Origin: Paenibacillus amylolyticus | GTDB taxonomy: Bacteria; Bacillota; Bacilli; Paenibacillales; Paenibacillaceae | Direction of reading: 5' to 3' | Assembly (NCBI RefSeq): GCF_003719335.1 | Contig: NZ_RIAS01000002.1 | Location: forward strand, 186,001 to 250,000 | Length of the DNA: 64,000 nucleotides | Part shown: piece by piece, positions 16,155-25,641 of the stretch | Layout: the number at the start of each line of letters is the position of its first letter | Numbering within the stretch: position 1 is the stretch's first letter | Notes under the pieces: generated by a model | What the model was told of the DNA's origin: nothing | Database searches by the model: none | The model's input: the letters and a program-made list of their open reading frames with translations, nothing else | Translations under genes and position numbers: made by a program

Positions 16155-18962
16155 CTAGCTCGCCAAAGGCAAAGCAGCCTTGCTTACTTGTACCGTAATG
16201 ATTTCCGTGCTAGTCACACCTGAGGCATTGACCAGTTCCGCGCGATACGTATACGTTCCGTTCGCACGACCGCTCAGGTCGGTTTTCGCCGTTTGAGCAG
16301 ATGGTGTAGCAGCGTTCAACGCTTGCGTATCGATCAGCACGTCATTTTCATAAAGACGATACTCGGTTCCGTTGGTTCCCCACCAGAGGTTCATCGTTAC
16401 GGTGTAGTTGCCATCACCGTCCCAGTTGTTTTGAGACAAAACGGCTTTACCTGGAGCGGCATTCGCAATTTGAACCGTTAACTCGTCACTGCGAGTAGCG
16501 CCTTTGTCGTTGATCAGCTCGGCAACATACGTATAGGTTCCGTTAGCTTTGTCTTTAATCGCCGTTTTAGCAAACTGTGAAGAAGGAGAAGCCGCTGTTA
16601 ACTTTTGCGTATCCACAAGAACACCGTTCTCGTATAACTTGTACTCGGTTGCGTTTTCGCCCCACCACAGATTCATGCTAACGTTGAATGAACCATCAGA
16701 CAGCCCGGTGGTATGTCCGTTATCGGAAGAAAGCACCGGTTTACCCGGCGCTCCTTCGGCTGGAGTAGAAGGGTTTTCTCCTCCGCCTTGTTCTTCCGAA
16801 GCTACAATGTCATCCAAGCTTCTTGGTTTCAATTGATAGACATCTTTGAAAATGGCAGCAATACCCGTGATATCAATCTTGTCACCAGCAACATAAGGGA
16901 AGCTGGTTTCACTTACACCGGTACGTGTATCCACACGCACATGTGTGCTTGTTCCATCTGCAGCTACCGCATCAAACTCAAAGGAACCGGCAGGCGTAGC
17001 GCTGATGATATTCTGGACCGTTACATTTTTCAATTGAACGAGTTGACCTTGGTTGGTATCGTTAATGGCTGTAACCAGCGCTGGAGCTGGAACAGAAGCC
17101 GTTCCTGTTTTCTCAATCGCAACCACATCGGTTAATTCAAACTCACTGTTGTAGATCGTTGTTGGTGCAGTCACTTTCACTTTGTCACCTACATCGAACC
17201 CACTGGTGTGCTGGAACACATAGATTCCCGCCGTATCATCCTGAAGATAGAAGGCTTGTCCGCCAAAAGAACCCGGTTTGGTAGTTACAACACCTTCAAT
17301 GGTAACGGTAGTACCTACTGCTTTGGTGCGTGCCTCGGCTACGCTAATTGTTGCTGGGATTGGACCTTGTTCTTCTGGCAGTGGCTGTGCAGGTACGTTA
17401 TCAATGCTTACTGCGCTAGTAATCAGGTTGCTGCCGTTTAAACGCAGACGCAGGCTGGCGTTGCCACTCGTACCTGGTTTGATACGTACATTCAAATCTT
17501 TGATTGCACGTCCTTTGCTATCCGATGTTACGCTAAACGCCGAGCTGTATCCGTATGAAGTTGGCCATGTTCCACCTTCATTTTGAATCATAGCTACCTG
17601 AGTTCCACCTGTCAGATAGATTCCTGCGCTGTAACCGGAAACGGTAGTGTTTGGAGCCATATTTTCTACAACCACACGAATCTGGAAGTCTTCGGCATTA
17701 GGCAATGTATCTTGCTTCACGAAGCTGTAAGCCGCGTTAGCGCTGGATGCAGCGCCGCCATAAGAGCCAGGCTTGAACGTGGAACGATCATACCACTTGT
17801 ATCCGGCAGCCGGGGCAGCCCAAGGTTCAGCTTGCGGTTCAGTAGAAGCAGCCGGCTCCTCGAAAGGTAACAGCGCTGTAGCTGTATCCAATGTAAGGCC
17901 GTTTACTTCGGACAGTTTTGTATAGTTTTCTTGTGTCGCAAGCCAGTTTACCGTATTCACGAGCAATACCGCATCATCGACTTCTTTGAAGCCGTCATAT
18001 GTTGTTTTGCGTGTGCCTGTTTCTTCGCGCAAATATTTCGGGGATGCATCTTCCACCGGGGAAGAGTCACCTATGAAGGCCGCTTTACCTGCACCCAGTT
18101 TGGATACAGCCACATATGGACCTTCTTCGATACCGCCGCCGTTATATACACCTTGGTCTACGGCATTATTCCATTTGGCATTCGTTTTTGGCAAGTACAC
18201 GATACCTTTGGCTTTCTCCGGGTCTGTGATCGCCAGCGTGGAGCCTGCGTGCATCGCTACAGCAGAGACGCCTTCCGTAATGCCGAATGCCTGATCCGCT
18301 GGTACGATGATATTGGCGTTAATGTCGCCAAGTGCGTTGTACCGGAAACGTACGCCAAAGTTATCTGACAACCAGTCTGAACTTGTTATATTCTGCATGG
18401 CTTCGGAGTTGCGTTCATCTGCACTCATGCCTTTAGCAGGATCTTCGTATGCACCGCGGCGATATCCGTTGATAACTTCCGAGCCATCCCAGCGGTTTTT
18501 GTTACGGTCAGCGTTGTAGTGATCTCCAATGAAGAAGATGCTGCCGCCCGATTCAACATATTGTTTCAATGCCGCCTGTTCAGACGTTTTGAAAGGGATT
18601 TGTGGTTCAGCAATGACAAATACGTTGTATTCTTTCAGATCATCATAGGTAAAAGGTGTCGTTTTGCGCAGTTCTTTCACATAATAACCGTCATTCGCCA
18701 GAGCATTACCGAAATCCGAGAAACCACCATCAATAACCCAGTCGGCTGCTCCGGCAGTCTGACCGTGCGAATTGTCGAACAGTACTTTTTTGCCAGCATT
18801 CTCGTTAACGACCTTGGCTTGAATGAATGGAGCCGGGTCTGTCGGTCCTTCCGCATGAACCGAAGCATCGCTGTTCCATAATCCGACCTGAAGTGGCAAA
18901 GCCACGGATAATGCCAGGAGTGATTTTAACCAAACTCCCCGCAAACGTTTCAATGTACCCAA
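16155..18962 (-). CDS. Large secreted multidomain protein (GATase-like, OB-fold, tandem C-terminal modules)
   Basis: About 935 residues with a signal peptide (KSLLALSVALPLQVGLW, ending near VHA). The first 330 residues look like a class I amidotransferase/DUF4350-type Rossmann domain (KVLFDNSHGQTAGAADW, then GGSIFFIGDH and AAFIGDSSPVED). Residues about 390-545 form a beta-rich module; about 555-715 look like an OB-fold of the kind attached to secreted nucleases (TVTIEGVVTTKPGSFGGQAF). Two C-terminal modules repeat NLWWGxNxTEYxLYEN and resemble the accessory domains of Paenibacillus chitinases. Catalytic function is unknown. GGGAGGG lies 6 bases before the TTG at 18962; TTG at 18977 overlaps that site. 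Confidence 0.65.
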   Translation of the reverse strand: MGTLKRLRGVWLKSLLALSVALPLQVGLWNSDASVHAEGPTDPAPFIQAKVVNENAGKKVLFDNSHGQTAGAADWVIDGGFSDFGNALANDGYYVKELRKTTPFTYDDLKEYNVFVIAEPQIPFKTSEQAALKQYVESGGSIFFIGDHYNADRNKNRWDGSEVINGYRRGAYEDPAKGMSADERNSEAMQNITSSDWLSDNFGVRFRYNALGDINANIIVPADQAFGITEGVSAVAMHAGSTLAITDPEKAKGIVYLPKTNAKWNNAVDQGVYNGGGIEEGPYVAVSKLGAGKAAFIGDSSPVEDASPKYLREETGTRKTTYDGFKEVDDAVLLVNTVNWLATQENYTKLSEVNGLTLDTATALLPFEEPAASTEPQAEPWAAPAAGYKWYDRSTFKPGSYGGAASSANAAYSFVKQDTLPNAEDFQIRVVVENMAPNTTVSGYSAGIYLTGGTQVAMIQNEGGTWPTSYGYSSAFSVTSDSKGRAIKDLNVRIKPGTSGNASLRLRLNGSNLITSAVSIDNVPAQPLPEEQGPIPATISVAEARTKAVGTTVTIEGVVTTKPGSFGGQAFYLQDDTAGIYVFQHTSGFDVGDKVKVTAPTTIYNSEFELTDVVAIEKTGTASVPAPALVTAINDTNQGQLVQLKNVTVQNIISATPAGSFEFDAVAADGTSTHVRVDTRTGVSETSFPYVAGDKIDITGIAAIFKDVYQLKPRSLDDIVASEEQGGGENPSTPAEGAPGKPVLSSDNGHTTGLSDGSFNVSMNLWWGENATEYKLYENGVLVDTQKLTAASPSSQFAKTAIKDKANGTYTYVAELINDKGATRSDELTVQIANAAPGKAVLSQNNWDGDGNYTVTMNLWWGTNGTEYRLYENDVLIDTQALNAATPSAQTAKTDLSGRANGTYTYRAELVNASGVTSTEIITVQVSKAALPLAS

Positions 18963-19170
18963 CCAAATCCCTCCCAAATATTAGTTGATTCATAAGTTCG
19001 TCCATATTCTACCACATGAAAATCTCACATAGTCATAACAAATTGTAAAAATTAGATCGAACTTTGTAAAATTAGGTATTTCGGCATATGAATAGGTCGT
19101 TTGGATTATTGGTTGTTACAAGAATGGAAATGATAATATGGTGGGTAACGGAGTAGGAGAACACAAAGTC

Positions 19171-19196
19171 AAAAAGCCATCTCTACGAGATGACTT
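19171..19196 (-). terminator. Terminator overlapping the end of the ECF sigma gene
   Basis: On the minus strand AAAGTCATCTC pairs with GAGATGGCTTT across the stop codon and runs into TTTTT. Confidence 0.65.
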
Positions 19197-19659
19197 TGGC
19201 CCGAATTCGATTGACGGCGTGGAAAACGGAGGATTTGATCATGCCTTCACTGCGGTTCACCATCTGGGCTGTCTCTTTAATGGAATACCCATGGATCAGA
19301 CGCAGCTCCAAAATTTGGCGATGTTCGGTGTTGTTGATATGGGAGACAATTTCGTTAACCCCTTCATTGATCTCCAACTCAGGGGTATCAACATGGTATG
19401 CAGGGGATTCGAGTCGACTGTCACGGCGTAAAGTGCGCGTACGTCTGCGAAAGCTGTCCATAGCCAGATTACGGGCGATGCGTTTGAGATAGTAGAGAAC
19501 CCTGTCTTCAGGGATCTGGGCAGTGACGTTCATGAGACGAATAAAACAATCTTGTGCCAAGTCTTCCGCATCCTGCGGTTGTTTGACGATTTGGGATAGA
19601 TACCTGGTGATTTCTGATTTATAGTTAATGTAAGCATCATTGATCTGTGAGTGGTTCAT
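19183..19659 (-). CDS. ECF-type RNA polymerase sigma factor
   Basis: 158 residues with sigma region 2 (EDLAQDCFIRLMN near residue 32 and AMDSFRRRTRTLRRD near 67) and region 4 (LELRLIHGYSIKETAQMVNR near 117, a helix-turn-helix for minus-35 recognition). AAGGGGG precedes the ATG. No anti-sigma gene follows, since the terminator overlaps the stop codon, so it is an orphan ECF factor here. It is divergent from the response regulator gene, and the 19-bp operator in the shared 175-210 bp spacer could influence both. Confidence 0.85.
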   Translation of the reverse strand: MNHSQINDAYINYKSEITRYLSQIVKQPQDAEDLAQDCFIRLMNVTAQIPEDRVLYYLKRIARNLAMDSFRRRTRTLRRDSRLESPAYHVDTPELEINEGVNEIVSHINNTEHRQILELRLIHGYSIKETAQMVNRSEGMIKSSVFHAVNRIRAKVIS

Positions 19660-19761
19660 AAGATGTGAATCCCCCTTGGATATGGATCAAGCCTTGGTTC
19701 CGGTCCGTTTGGCGTTCTGTTAATGCTAGTATAGCGGGAGGTTGTTTCCAAAAGGTTCAGA

Positions 19762-19780
19762 GTTGTATCGGAGTTGTAAC
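19762..19780. promoter_or_regulatory. Shared 19-bp operator, copy 1 (response-regulator promoter)
   Basis: GTTGTATCGGAGTTGTAAC contains GTTGTA twice at an 11-base period, as expected for an OmpR-type regulator dimer. The reverse complement of the sequence at 23351-23369 differs from it only at 3 central bases. This copy lies between the ECF sigma gene and the response regulator gene, consistent with autoregulation. Confidence 0.55.
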
Positions 19781-19870
19781 ATTTCTTGATTTCCTCTGTT
19801 CAAGCAGACGGCTTGGGATACAAAATATAGGCAGATGAAATTCATAGAGCAGGGAGATTACGAATGTATT

Positions 19871-20584
19871 ATGAGACCAAAAGAGATATTAATCATCGAA
19901 GATGAAGAGTCCATTCGCGATATATTGTCCTATTCGCTTCGCAAAGAAGGGTTTGAGATCAAAGAGGCGGCTTCGGGCAGGGAAGGATTGAATCTGCTTC
20001 GGGAGTCGAGGCCCGATCTGATTCTACTGGATCTGATGTTGCCTGATATGAGCGGCTTCGACGTGTGCAGGCAGTTGTCTGTGAACTCCAAAATCCCGGT
20101 AATCATGATTACGGCAAAATCCGATATGCTGGACAAGGTGCTTGGCATGGAGCTGGGGGCTGACGATTACATTACAAAGCCTTTTGATATCCGCGAAGTG
20201 GTTGCCCGCATCCGGGCTATTTTCCGCAGGATCGATCTCATCAGCGAAACGCTGGAGAACCAGTCTTACGAAGTCGTTAGGTTAGGCAAACATATCGAGA
20301 TCCGTAAGGATGAGCGCGAGGTGTGGAAGGACGGAGAACGGGCAGGGCTCACGAACAAGGAGTATGACCTGCTGCTCTTCCTCGTGAACCACCATCGCAA
20401 AGTACATACACGTTCGGAGCTGCTGGACAAGGTGTGGGGATTTGATTTTGCAGGAGATACACGTACCGTGGACATCCACGTTCAGCGCATTCGCAAAAAG
20501 CTGGATAGCGGTGATCAAGGCATATCGATGATTGAAACGGTATTTGGCGTAGGATATAAACTGAATATTCAGGTGCAGACATGA
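19871..20584 (+). CDS. OmpR-family response regulator
   Basis: 237 residues. The receiver domain (about 1-120) has the acidic pair in IIEDEES, the phosphoacceptor Asp in LILLDLMLPDMSG, Thr in MITAKS and Lys in YITKPFD. The C-terminal winged helix (about 140-235) shows LTNKEYDLLLFL and RTVDIHVQRIRKKL. The ATG at 19871 fits the family N-terminus; AGGGAGA is 13 bases upstream, which is long. An in-frame ATG at 19835 would add 12 residues. The kinase gene overlaps its stop (ATGA). The shared 19-bp operator suggests that it controls itself and the ABC pump operon downstream. Confidence 0.9.
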   Translation: MRPKEILIIEDEESIRDILSYSLRKEGFEIKEAASGREGLNLLRESRPDLILLDLMLPDMSGFDVCRQLSVNSKIPVIMITAKSDMLDKVLGMELGADDYITKPFDIREVVARIRAIFRRIDLISETLENQSYEVVRLGKHIEIRKDEREVWKDGERAGLTNKEYDLLLFLVNHHRKVHTRSELLDKVWGFDFAGDTRTVDIHVQRIRKKLDSGDQGISMIETVFGVGYKLNIQVQT

Positions 20585-22047
20585 AATGGACGATTCAGTT
20601 CAAGATGGTTGTGCTGTTCTCGGTGATCGTTTTCATCGGTTTCTCGGCACTGCTGATTCTGTCCAACAAGGTCGCCCAAGAGAATATGTATCGTGAAGTG
20701 CGAGAGGATATGGTGCAATCCAAAAAAAATCTGGATATCGCCCTGAATCAGTATTTTCTCATCCACAACAAACGCATTAGCAAAGATTCGCTGGAGGCGG
20801 GTAGCCGCGAATTAGAAGAGCAGATTGGTTCTGCCGTAGGTGGGGAAATTACGCTTTATCGTCCTGATGCGACCACATATGGTTCCAACACCAGTGGAGG
20901 GAAACTTGTCAAACGGACAGACATTGCGGATTTGAGAGAAGCGATGCAATCCCGAATCGCCTATACGACAAAAGTAGATCAGGGACGAGTTGTAGCAAGC
21001 CTCTCTTTCCCGATTCAGAGTGACCAGCAACTTGTCGGCATTGTGCAGCTTGAAAAGGATTATACGGATCTTTACCGGCGCAATATGCGCTTTCAGGATA
21101 CGATTAAGCTGTTCGCAGCGACGATATTTGTGTTTGTTTTCATTGCTTCGATTTTTATTTCCCGGAAAATTACGCAGCCCATTCGTGTGCTGACGAAACG
21201 TTCTGCCGAAGTGGCCCAAGGCAGCCTGAATGCCGATATTCAGATTGCCACGAAGGATGAGATTGGGGAACTGGCGGCGAGCTTCACGGTCATGATTGAC
21301 CGGGTAAGAGAGCAGATTGATGTGATTGAGCGAGAACGGGACGAAGTGAAACAAGTGCAGGCGCGAAGCAAAGTTTTTTTTGACAATGTGACACATGAAT
21401 TAAAAACACCGCTGACGACCATTCTGGGCTATGCGCAGATTTTGCGGGATAATGGCTTCACCGACCCGGAGTTCTTCGACAAGGGCATGAATTATATCAT
21501 CAAGGAAAGCCGTCGTCTGAATACGATGGTTGCGGATATTTTGGAAGTTTCGGTATCCTCAGCAGTGATTGAAAACTATCGCTTCGGACGGGTAGACGTC
21601 TCGGAAGTTATCCGGGAAGCGTGTGAGGACATGTCCATCAAGGCAGGCAAGTACAATATCGGCATTCATTACGAGCTTGAAGAAGAGCTGTATGTGCGGG
21701 GGGATCGGGACAAGCTGAAGGAAGTATTCCTGAACGTACTGGATAACTCCGTCAAGTATAGTGATGTGAATTCGATTATTGAAGTGCAGTCCACGCGGGA
21801 AAAGCAGTCTATTGCGATCCTGATCCGAGATCAAGGTGAGGGGATTGGTGCAGAAGCACTGAATCATGTGTTTGAACCTTTTTACCAGGATAAGGGCATG
21901 AACCGTGTTGAAAAAGGCAGCGCCGGTCTGGGGCTGTCGATTGTGAAAAACATTGTGGAGCGTCATGGAGGAACAGTGGAGATGAAAAGCATCATGCGGG
22001 AAGGGACGCAAGTCCATATCCGCCTGCCGGGGGATCGAAACACATGA
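20581..22047 (+). CDS. Membrane sensor histidine kinase
   Basis: 488 residues: membrane helix about 8-28, extracellular sensor about 30-180, second helix about 180-200, HAMP about 200-252, dimerisation domain with the H-box [19 protein letters not shown] near 278, then HATPase motifs [15 protein letters not shown] and [10 protein letters not shown]. It presumably phosphorylates the upstream regulator. The start overlaps the regulator stop by 4 bases and the next gene starts within its stop codon, so three proteins are coupled. The signal is not evident; the linked MacAB-like pump suggests envelope or antimicrobial stress. Confidence 0.9.
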   Translation: MKWTIQFKMVVLFSVIVFIGFSALLILSNKVAQENMYREVREDMVQSKKNLDIALNQYFLIHNKRISKDSLEAGSRELEEQIGSAVGGEITLYRPDATTYGSNTSGGKLVKRTDIADLREAMQSRIAYTTKVDQGRVVASLSFPIQSDQQLVGIVQLEKDYTDLYRRNMRFQDTIKLFAATIFVFVFIASIFISRKITQPIRVLTKRSAEVAQGSLNADIQIATKDEIGELAASFTVMIDRVREQIDVIERERDEVKQVQARSKVFFDNVTHELKTPLTTILGYAQILRDNGFTDPEFFDKGMNYIIKESRRLNTMVADILEVSVSSAVIENYRFGRVDVSEVIREACEDMSIKAGKYNIGIHYELEEELYVRGDRDKLKEVFLNVLDNSVKYSDVNSIIEVQSTREKQSIAILIRDQGEGIGAEALNHVFEPFYQDKGMNRVEKGSAGLGLSIVKNIVERHGGTVEMKSIMREGTQVHIRLPGDRNT

Positions 22048-23201
22048 AATATACCGGCTTTTGGCGTAAACATCGCGATAAGCTGATGCTGTCCGGGCTA
22101 CTCGTCGCCTTTGTTGGCGGGATATTCGGGATTGGCAGTCTGTTCAGCATGAGCCACCTCAAACCACGTACGGTGATATTGCCTGGTGCGCAGTTTAATA
22201 CTCGTCTCGTGCCCCCATCGAGCAGTACAATCCAGATCGAGTCTGCGACTAAAATTCCGAATGATTTTGTCATTTACGATTTTGATATTGGGGATCGGAA
22301 TACGATTGTTGTAAACAGTACCGAACGTTCCTATACAGGACTGAGGCTGCTCAAGCTGCATCTGGATGATAACCAGGTAAACGAGATCAGTAGCAACACG
22401 GATTTTGGCGTTGTGCTGAGCCCGGATCGAACCAAGCTGATGTATGCCCAGTATCGTTCGGGACAAGCCCAGCGAACGGCTTTTATATACGATATGAAGA
22501 GTGGCGAACGAACCAAACTGGGCAAGGAACATTCCTATTTCAGGGAGTTTCTCAGTAACGAAACATCCATCAGTCATGATGAGCGTGGTTTCATTCAGAC
22601 GGAACTGAAAACGGGCAAGGAAGAGATCCTGTTTTCCGATGAGGCCATGATGAAGAAAGCCGGAGTAGAGACATATGAGGATAAATCAGGCAAGAACTAC
22701 ATCGTGATTGACAGTTTTGAGATCAGTCAGGATATGAAACAGGCTTATGTTCTGGTTATGCACAAGAATGATTTTGCGGTCTATCGTGTGTCGCTGGAGA
22801 AAAATCCGGACGTGTCCTTATACCTGAGATCGCAGGATATTCAGCAATATCATCTGTTGAAAAATGGGGATATGATTTTTCAGGGTGAAGTGAATCAGGT
22901 ACAGGGGCTATATCGATATCAGGTGGAAAACAATAAACTCAGCTTGCTAGCCAAGGGCACATTCTGGAATTTTGATCTGAGCGCGGACGAATCCCGAATT
23001 GCTTATCTGAATACACTGGAGAATCAGAAAAATGAGCTTCATATTGCCTTCCTGAATGATCAGAGCTTGTCCTCCGATACGGTGATCTACCGTAATATCA
23101 ACAATTTTATCAAGCTGAAATGGTTTGGGGAAGAACTGTTCCTGGCAAGCAGCACCGTCAGCAAGAGTGAGTTGTATCGTTTTAGCTTTAAGGCGTGGTA
23201 G
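22044..23201 (+). CDS. Membrane-anchored beta-propeller-like protein of the two-component operon
   Basis: 385 residues: a short cytosolic N-terminus, one membrane helix (about 13-35), then an extracellular domain with repeated WD/TolB-like blades such as [33 protein letters not shown] and [14 protein letters not shown]. The ATG overlaps the kinase stop (ATGA), so it is probably an accessory sensor or modulator of the kinase. I do not recognise a named family. A stem-loop with a T-tail ends the operon about 100 bases later. Confidence 0.7.
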   Translation: MKYTGFWRKHRDKLMLSGLLVAFVGGIFGIGSLFSMSHLKPRTVILPGAQFNTRLVPPSSSTIQIESATKIPNDFVIYDFDIGDRNTIVVNSTERSYTGLRLLKLHLDDNQVNEISSNTDFGVVLSPDRTKLMYAQYRSGQAQRTAFIYDMKSGERTKLGKEHSYFREFLSNETSISHDERGFIQTELKTGKEEILFSDEAMMKKAGVETYEDKSGKNYIVIDSFEISQDMKQAYVLVMHKNDFAVYRVSLEKNPDVSLYLRSQDIQQYHLLKNGDMIFQGEVNQVQGLYRYQVENNKLSLLAKGTFWNFDLSADESRIAYLNTLENQKNELHIAFLNDQSLSSDTVIYRNINNFIKLKWFGEELFLASSTVSKSELYRFSFKAW

Positions 23202-23297
23202 GTTTGTGATAGGAGCACTACCCAGCGAGAGGTCGATTCATTTAGAGAATTCGCTGCTGTAGCATTAGCAGTACACAGGCATTTGAAAGAACATATG

Positions 23298-23340
23298 TCC
23301 CTGCGGGTAAGCGTTGTACGCTCTGCCGCAGGGATTTTTG
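23298..23340 (+). terminator. Terminator after the two-component operon
   Basis: CCCTGCGG pairs with CCGCAGGG, followed by ATTTTTG; the loop contains a smaller AGCG/CGCT stem. Confidence 0.75.
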
Positions 23341-23350
23341 TGCCTGACAT

Positions 23351-23369
23351 GTTACAAGTTGGATACAAC
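23351..23369. promoter_or_regulatory. Shared 19-bp operator, copy 2 (ABC pump promoter)
   Basis: GTTACAAGTTGGATACAAC is the inverse of the motif at 19762-19780 (GTTGTATC, 4 variable bases, TTGTAAC). It ends 28 bases before TATAAT at 23398-23403, just upstream of where the minus-35 would be. That is the usual position for an activating OmpR-type regulator, and the minus-35 itself is poor. Confidence 0.55.
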
Positions 23370-23460
23370 TGAGTCCTGCCCCGATACATCTGCGCACTAT
23401 AATAAAATGCAGGTTACACATAAATACATAATCAGGAAACAGAAAGGAAGACAAGCACGA

Positions 23461-24156
23461 ATGCTTCAAGTTGAACATGTATCCCACGCCTTCCGCAATG
23501 CACAGGGCGATGTTCCCGTGCTGCAAGATATTAATCTGACCATTCAAGAGGGGCAGATGGTTGCGTTGCTCGGTAGTTCAGGTTCAGGGAAGTCCACACT
23601 GCTGAATCTGATGGCTGGTTTAATGAAGCCAACGCAAGGCAAGATTTGGATTGCAGGACAGGATATTGTACGTTTCAGCGAGAATCGCCTGGCGGAGTTC
23701 CGGCGCAGTCATATTGGCTTTATTTTTCAATCCTATGAGCTGTTGTCCAATCTGACGATCCGGGAAAATGTAGAGTTGCCCTTGGTCTTTATGGGAATCA
23801 GACCATCCAAACGCAAAGAGAAGGCGCTTCGCCTGCTGGAGCAAGTGGGACTCGGCGATAAGACCAATCTCTTTCCCTCGCAGTTATCCGGTGGACAGCA
23901 GCAACGGGTCAGTATTGCCCGTTCACTCATCACGGAGCCTTCGGTCATCTTTGCAGATGAACCGACGGGCAATCTGGATACAGAGACCGAGGAAGAGATT
24001 CTTTCCATTTTGCAGCAACTGAACAGAGAGATGAAAACAACCTTTGTCATTGTGACACACGAAGCCGAGGTGGCCGAACAGATGCAGGTTGTACTGACGT
24101 TACAGCAGGGGAGATTGGTCGAACAGCGACAGTTTGCCCAGTTGCAGCAGGGATGA
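23461..24156 (+). CDS. MacB/LolD-type ABC transporter ATPase
   Basis: 231 residues with Walker A LGSSGSGKST, Q-loop FIFQSYELL, signature LSGGQQQRV, Walker B VIFADEPTGNLDT and switch VTHEAEV, all typical of ATPases that partner FtsX-like permeases. AAGGAAG lies 11 bases before ATG 23461; upstream in-frame codons to 23314 run through the terminator and promoter and are rejected. It heads an operon with a permease and a membrane fusion protein, and is likely switched on by the upstream two-component system. Confidence 0.9.
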   Translation: MLQVEHVSHAFRNAQGDVPVLQDINLTIQEGQMVALLGSSGSGKSTLLNLMAGLMKPTQGKIWIAGQDIVRFSENRLAEFRRSHIGFIFQSYELLSNLTIRENVELPLVFMGIRPSKRKEKALRLLEQVGLGDKTNLFPSQLSGGQQQRVSIARSLITEPSVIFADEPTGNLDTETEEEILSILQQLNREMKTTFVIVTHEAEVAEQMQVVLTLQQGRLVEQRQFAQLQQG

Positions 24157-24181
24157 GAGCTAATGTAAAAGGAGAGGAACA

Positions 24182-25552
24182 GTGAGAATACGGGACGTAG
24201 TGCGCATGGCCTGGGGACAGATCATTCGGCGCAAAGTGGTCACATTACTCTGTATGATTGGTCTGTCGATCGGTTCGGCAGCGATGATTATTGCACTGAG
24301 TGTGGGGCAGTCAGTACAGACATACAGCGAGAAAACGTTGAATGATAACTACAAGATGGACGAGATTACGATCAGCCCGAACGAGGGAATCAAAACGGGG
24401 AATGGAAGCGGCGGAGGCACGAAGAGTAAGTTTGAACGCGGCGCGCTGACGATGGAGAAAATTCGGATTATCGAGCGCCTTCCCCATGTTGTCGCCGTGG
24501 CTCCTATGCTGAAACTGGATGCGCTCGATATGGTGCTTCCGGATGGACGCAGCTCCTACGTGGAAGTGATTGGAACCGAGATGCAGACACTCAGCGGGTT
24601 CGGATACAAATATGCACAAGGCAGCGGAACTGGCAATGGCCGAGTTGCCGTTGTGAATTACGGAGCGACCTACGGCTTTATTGATGCGAAAGTGACGCAA
24701 AAGCTGTTTGAACAGTTGAATTCCGATCCCTATAACAATGAGCTTCTGCAACAGTACAATGAGATGATGATGAAACAGGATCAACTCATGCAGCAGCGTA
24801 TACAATTTCGGTATGAAGATTTTACGAATGGCAGAAAGACCAAGATGAGCGGAACGATACGTGTATCGGGTGAACTGGTCAAACCATCCAATATGGATGA
24901 TATGAGTGCACAGAATGACAAGAAAGTATATGTGCCGCTGGATACGGCGCGTGCTCTGCAGGATGAGCTTGGACTTCAGCAAACGGACAGCCCGGCACTC
25001 AAACGTCTCAATTCCGCATTGGTGAAGGTGGATAACAAGCGGCATGTGGCTCAGGTGGAAGAGCAGATCAAGAAGCTGACATTAAACACGCAAAGTAATC
25101 TTTTTCAGGAAGAGGCCATGGCAGGACAGCTTGCGATGTACCAGAAAGCAGCCATCGGTATCGGCGGTTTTATTATGGTGCTGGCTTCACTGTCCATCAT
25201 TGTGGCAATGATCATGTCCACGCATCAGCGGCGTAAGCAGATCGGGGTTATGAAGGTGCTTGGTGCTAACCTGTGGCAGATTCGTCAGATGTTTATTGCG
25301 GAGGCAGCCATGCTGGGATTCATTGGCGGTGTAGCTGGTGTGGGTATTGCATTTGCCGCACTCGGCGGAGTGAACCAGCTGCTCGCAAGTCAGATGGCAG
25401 ATCAGGCGGGCGGACCGATGACAGTGATTATTCAGCAGTCGGCGTTGCCGCTGGGGATTGTTTTTGCCGTACTTGTCGGTGTGGTATCGGGTATCTATCC
25501 AGCGATCAGTGCATCGCGAACCAACGCGCTCAGTGTCATTAAATCGATGTGA
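24182..25552 (+). CDS. FtsX/MacB-like ABC transporter permease
   Basis: 456 residues with the MacB layout: one helix (about 17-38), a large extracellular domain (about 40-310), then three C-terminal helices in the FtsX domain (ASLSIIVAMIMSTHQRRKQIGVMKVLGA and the following segments). Start is GTG 24182, with GGAGAGGAA a few bases upstream. The extracellular domain carries a Gly/Ser/Lys-rich insertion near residue 75. In MacAB-type tripartite systems this subunit works with an ATPase and an adaptor, both encoded next to it, to export peptides, toxins or antibiotics. Confidence 0.87.
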   Translation: MRIRDVVRMAWGQIIRRKVVTLLCMIGLSIGSAAMIIALSVGQSVQTYSEKTLNDNYKMDEITISPNEGIKTGNGSGGGTKSKFERGALTMEKIRIIERLPHVVAVAPMLKLDALDMVLPDGRSSYVEVIGTEMQTLSGFGYKYAQGSGTGNGRVAVVNYGATYGFIDAKVTQKLFEQLNSDPYNNELLQQYNEMMMKQDQLMQQRIQFRYEDFTNGRKTKMSGTIRVSGELVKPSNMDDMSAQNDKKVYVPLDTARALQDELGLQQTDSPALKRLNSALVKVDNKRHVAQVEEQIKKLTLNTQSNLFQEEAMAGQLAMYQKAAIGIGGFIMVLASLSIIVAMIMSTHQRRKQIGVMKVLGANLWQIRQMFIAEAAMLGFIGGVAGVGIAFAALGGVNQLLASQMADQAGGPMTVIIQQSALPLGIVFAVLVGVVSGIYPAISASRTNALSVIKSM

Positions 25553-25641
25553 TGCAGCTGCGAAAGGCTAGTGTGCAGGGCTGAACGTGGAACATTTAGA
25601 ATACGAACAGACTCAAACTTACCAGTGAAAGGGATATAGGC

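Noticed and set aside
20812-21396. 194-codon open frame antisense to the histidine kinase
   Set aside because: The plus strand carries an intact kinase with H-box; the antisense product has biased composition and no start signal.
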